Shown here in pieces: positions 5,658 through 8,024 of a stretch of DNA of 8,024 bases. The notes beneath the pieces were generated by a model. The model was not told the origin of the DNA and ran no database searches. It worked only from the letters and a program-made list of their open reading frames with translations. How positions within the stretch are numbered: the first letter of the stretch is position 1; every line of letters starts with the position of its first letter. Source of the stretch: UBA3064 sp016868095 (GTDB lineage: Bacteria > Pseudomonadota > Gammaproteobacteria > Burkholderiales > Burkholderiaceae_E); the NCBI GenBank assembly GCA_041175665.1, contig JBEDEM010000108.1, forward strand, positions 1 to 8,024, given 5' to 3'. The position numbers were made by a program, and so were the translations under genes.

Positions 5658-7923
5658 GGTACAACTCCTTCTCATAACTAGTCTCAAGCTGGACAAGTTG
5701 TGCACTTAAGTCGGCAAGCAATGAATGAAGTAAACGCTTAAGCGCGGTGACCAAAGGATCAACATTAAAACGCCTTTGCTCGGCATCTAGGCAGCTCTTC
5801 TCCATCGCATGCAATCGACTCGCGGCCTCGCGATAACCTACAAGGCTCAGGGCGCCCGCTAGCCTGTGAAGGGTTGCTCTCAGCACGGGCAAACTGCTAG
5901 CATCGGACAACTCAAGCGAAGCCCTGGCGCTATCAAAAGCAGACTGTAATAAAGCTTGCTGATCACTAATTGGGAATTCACTATAGTTTTCATCCCAGAA
6001 TGATTGATCAAAGGAAGTGCCTGTGTAGCACCAAGTTTCGATCACCTCACGAAGCTCAGATCGGCGATATGGCTTACCAAGCACTTGATCAGCACCGGCG
6101 GCTAAGACCTGCTCGCGCTCATGAGCCATGACACTGGCAGTGAGTGCCACGATGGGAACGTACTTATTCTGGATAGAACCTGATCGAATCGCCTTGATTG
6201 CATCAATGCCTGACATGATTGGCATCTGAATATCCATGAGGACGAGGTCGAAGGACTTGCGCTTGGAAAGCTCAAGCGCCTTTAACCCATCCTCAGCAAC
6301 ACTGAGTTCGCAGCCAAGCGAATTGAGATGCGCTGTCGCAACTTTTCGATTCGTTTCTTGATCTTCAGCAAGAAGAATTTTCAATCGGCGCCTTGTGGCC
6401 GGACGAGCATCGACGGGCTCTGCGCTCGGCGCGGCATCAATCTGCGAAGGCTGTACTTCGCTATGCCGTGGCATTTGCAACAACAGCATCGCCACCGTCC
6501 CACGCCCTGGATAGCTCGAAAAAGCGAGCCCCCCACCCATACACTGAACGAGCCTGGTACAAATGCTCAGACCAAGGCCGGTGCCGCCGAACCTTCGGGT
6601 CATACTATCGTCTGCCTGTGCGTAGGCTTGCCCTAGCCGTGCAAGTTGATCTTTACTCATGCCGATACCAGCATCGCGAATCACCATGGCAAACCAGCCA
6701 TCTCCTTGCAAGGCTCGCTGAGGCAGGCTAAGCCAACGAGGAGCCGGCCACGGCATACCGCTTAAGCCTGCTGCGCAGCGATCAATCGTCTCAGCCCAAA
6801 GCTCGCCAATCTCAAGTGGCTGGTCAAGCCTAAGATTAAGCGCATGGACATAAATGGGCCCACCATTGGAAAACTTAATCGCATTGCTCAAAAGATTATT
6901 AAGAATCTGTCTAAAGCGCGTTGGATCGCCTAATCGGCAGCCCAGATCTTTCAAGCGTGTTTGCATGGAGCCGAACGAAATATTTGCTCGACCCAGTTGC
7001 AGCCGAATGACTTCGTGACTGAGGTCGCTTGGGTTAAAAGGTAGCGCCTCCAAGTTAACGCAACCCTCCTCGAGCTTAGACAAGTCGAGTACATCATTGA
7101 GAATGCCAAGCAATGATTCGGCCGAATGCAAAAGCGTTCTAACCAAATCGCTTTGTGTCGATGTTAGTGGCTCTTGCATCAATAACTCCGCCATGCCGAT
7201 AAGCCCGTTCATCGGCGTTCGAATCTCGTGACTCATATTGGCAAGAAAGAGGCTTCTTGAGCGGGCATAGCGGTTTGCCCGATCGGATTCACGCCGCGCA
7301 GCCTCAGTCTCTTCACTCAGTCGCCTTGCAAGTACATCCTTTTGGGCAATCAGCGCCGATTGATTGCGTAGAAGCCGCCTCAATTCAAACTCGTCAACGA
7401 CAATTTGAGCGAGATGCTTAAGCACCGCCTCTTCTTGCTGGGTGAATTCTCTCGGTTTTGTATCAATGACGCAGAGTGCCCCGAGCCGTTGACCGTCGGC
7501 AACCGTCAAAGCGGCTCCCGCATAAAACCTTAAACCCATCGGCCCCGTAACAAGTGGGTTGTTATGAAAACGAACATCTTTTAAGGCATCTTGGACCACT
7601 AAGCTACCGTCTTGGGTAGCTATCGTATGCTCGCAAAACGCGATGTCACGATCCGTCTCCTGCGCCTCAATACCCTTTCTCGCCAGAAACCATTGCTTAT
7701 CTTGACTGAGAAGGCTAATTGCGCTGCTCGGTACACCGAGAAATTGTGCAGCAAGCTCAACCACCCGGTCAAAAGTCTCTGAGCTTTCAGTATTTAAAAG
7801 TTCATACCGTTCTAAGCTCTCCAAACGCAAGCGTTCAGCCTCATCAGCCGCACTCAGTGAATATACATTCGCATCGGTGGCTTTCAAGCGGCCCAGCGTT
7901 TCAAGTGATTCGAACGACACCAT
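5647..7923 (-). CDS. Hybrid sensor histidine kinase: GAF-HisKA-HATPase-REC-HPt
   Basis: This is a soluble, multidomain phosphorelay kinase of 758 residues with no membrane helix, so it senses a cytoplasmic signal. Domains in order: GAF at about 46-189 (FCEHTI, RFYAGAALTV, LGALCVID); coiled coil at about 190-222; HisKA with MSHEIRTPMNG (His232); HATPase with N box LNNLLSNAIKFS, G1 box DAGIG (Asp417) and G2 box FGGTGLGLSI; receiver at about 514-629 with AEDQ, phospho-acceptor Asp564 in LVLMDIQMPIMSG, Thr595 and Lys617 in GKPY; and a C-terminal HPt with HRLAGALSLVG (His686). All phosphotransfer residues are present. The usual Lys after HPt HxL is alanine. The frame is open to a GTG at 7971, but ATG 7923 has a near-perfect Shine-Dalgarno sequence 6 bases upstream, so it is preferred. 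The GAF ligand is unknown. It overlaps the single-domain receiver gene by 11 bases. Confidence 0.93.
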   Translation of the reverse strand: MVSFESLETLGRLKATDANVYSLSAADEAERLRLESLERYELLNTESSETFDRVVELAAQFLGVPSSAISLLSQDKQWFLARKGIEAQETDRDIAFCEHTIATQDGSLVVQDALKDVRFHNNPLVTGPMGLRFYAGAALTVADGQRLGALCVIDTKPREFTQQEEAVLKHLAQIVVDEFELRRLLRNQSALIAQKDVLARRLSEETEAARRESDRANRYARSRSLFLANMSHEIRTPMNGLIGMAELLMQEPLTSTQSDLVRTLLHSAESLLGILNDVLDLSKLEEGCVNLEALPFNPSDLSHEVIRLQLGRANISFGSMQTRLKDLGCRLGDPTRFRQILNNLLSNAIKFSNGGPIYVHALNLRLDQPLEIGELWAETIDRCAAGLSGMPWPAPRWLSLPQRALQGDGWFAMVIRDAGIGMSKDQLARLGQAYAQADDSMTRRFGGTGLGLSICTRLVQCMGGGLAFSSYPGRGTVAMLLLQMPRHSEVQPSQIDAAPSAEPVDARPATRRRLKILLAEDQETNRKVATAHLNSLGCELSVAEDGLKALELSKRKSFDLVLMDIQMPIMSGIDAIKAIRSGSIQNKYVPIVALTASVMAHEREQVLAAGADQVLGKPYRRSELREVIETWCYTGTSFDQSFWDENYSEFPISDQQALLQSAFDSARASLELSDASSLPVLRATLHRLAGALSLVGYREAASRLHAMEKSCLDAEQRRFNVDPLVTALKRLLHSLLADLSAQLVQLETSYEKELYHAR

Positions 7924-7929
7924 AAGCTT

Positions 7930-7938
7930 CCTCCCCTT
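7930..7938 (-). promoter_or_regulatory. Strong ribosome binding site fixing the hybrid kinase start
   Basis: AAGGGGAGG lies 6 bases before the ATG at 7923. No comparable signal precedes the GTG at 7971 or the ATG at 7947, so this site decides the start. Confidence 0.85.
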
Positions 7939-7951
7939 GTCAGACATTCGA

Positions 7952-8024
7952 TTAAGCTTTAGATTTTTCACAGGTCACTTCAATCCAGACATCATCGCGG
8001 TAAGCAGCGGGTGCTGGTATGCAC
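7952..8024 (-). CDS. Possible C-terminal end of an upstream gene (partial)
   Basis: From the window edge one minus-strand frame reads 23 codons (CIPAPAAYRDDVWIEVTCEK, then SKA) to a TAA at 7952-7954, ending 28 bases before the hybrid kinase ATG. The spacing fits an operon. A second frame is also open for a few codons and ends at a TGA nearby (AYQHPLLTAMMSGLK), so the assignment is weak. No family can be named from so short a piece. Confidence 0.3.
   Translation of the reverse strand, partial: CIPAPAAYRDDVWIEVTCEKSKA

Noticed and set aside
7924..7971. GTG at 7971 or ATG at 7947 as the hybrid kinase start
   Set aside because: Neither has a good ribosome binding site, and the added residues are not domain-like; the AAGGGGAGG at 7930-7938 points to 7923.

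Overview
All genes in this window read on the minus strand, so gene order runs from the right edge to the left. The organism looks like a member of the Pseudomonadota, possibly a betaproteobacterium. Evidence: a YncD/PqqU-type TonB-dependent outer-membrane receptor, a QseBC/TctDE-style OmpR-family two-component pair, a lipobox lipoprotein, a TerC-family membrane protein, Shine-Dalgarno starts and balanced base composition. The phylum call is fairly safe; the class call is a guess.

Right part (8024 to 5259): a possible tail of an upstream gene, then a large hybrid sensor kinase (GAF, HisKA, HATPase, REC, HPt; best start 7923) that overlaps a free-standing single-domain receiver protein (start 5657) by 11 bases. 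Together these could form a multistep phosphorelay whose output lies elsewhere.

Middle (5258 to 2643): an 83-base spacer with two hairpins, then a small cysteine-containing lipoprotein, an OmpR-family response regulator and its membrane histidine kinase. These three are tightly packed (6-base gap, then 8-base overlap) and look like one transcription unit. The kinase has an altered ATP-binding G1 box (both glycines are alanine).

Left part (2642 to 1): a 117-base spacer holding three GTT(C/T)AT repeats at exact 11-base spacing, the layout of an OmpR/PhoB-family operator. It is followed by a TerC-family gene, a universal-stress-like gene and a TonB-dependent receptor, which overlap one another. 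This block looks damaged. The terC-like gene has an in-frame TAA and lacks roughly 60 central codons, including the second conserved Asp-Asn motif. The receptor has a -1 type frameshift near base 1315 and two short tandem duplications. The stress protein has an atypical tail that runs into the receptor's signal peptide.

A coherent reading is a two-component system controlling an envelope/metal-homeostasis operon, with intact control genes and a target operon that is decaying or was misassembled. No RNA genes, insertion sequences, CRISPR arrays or plus-strand genes were recognised, and there is no gene-free stretch longer than 300 bases.
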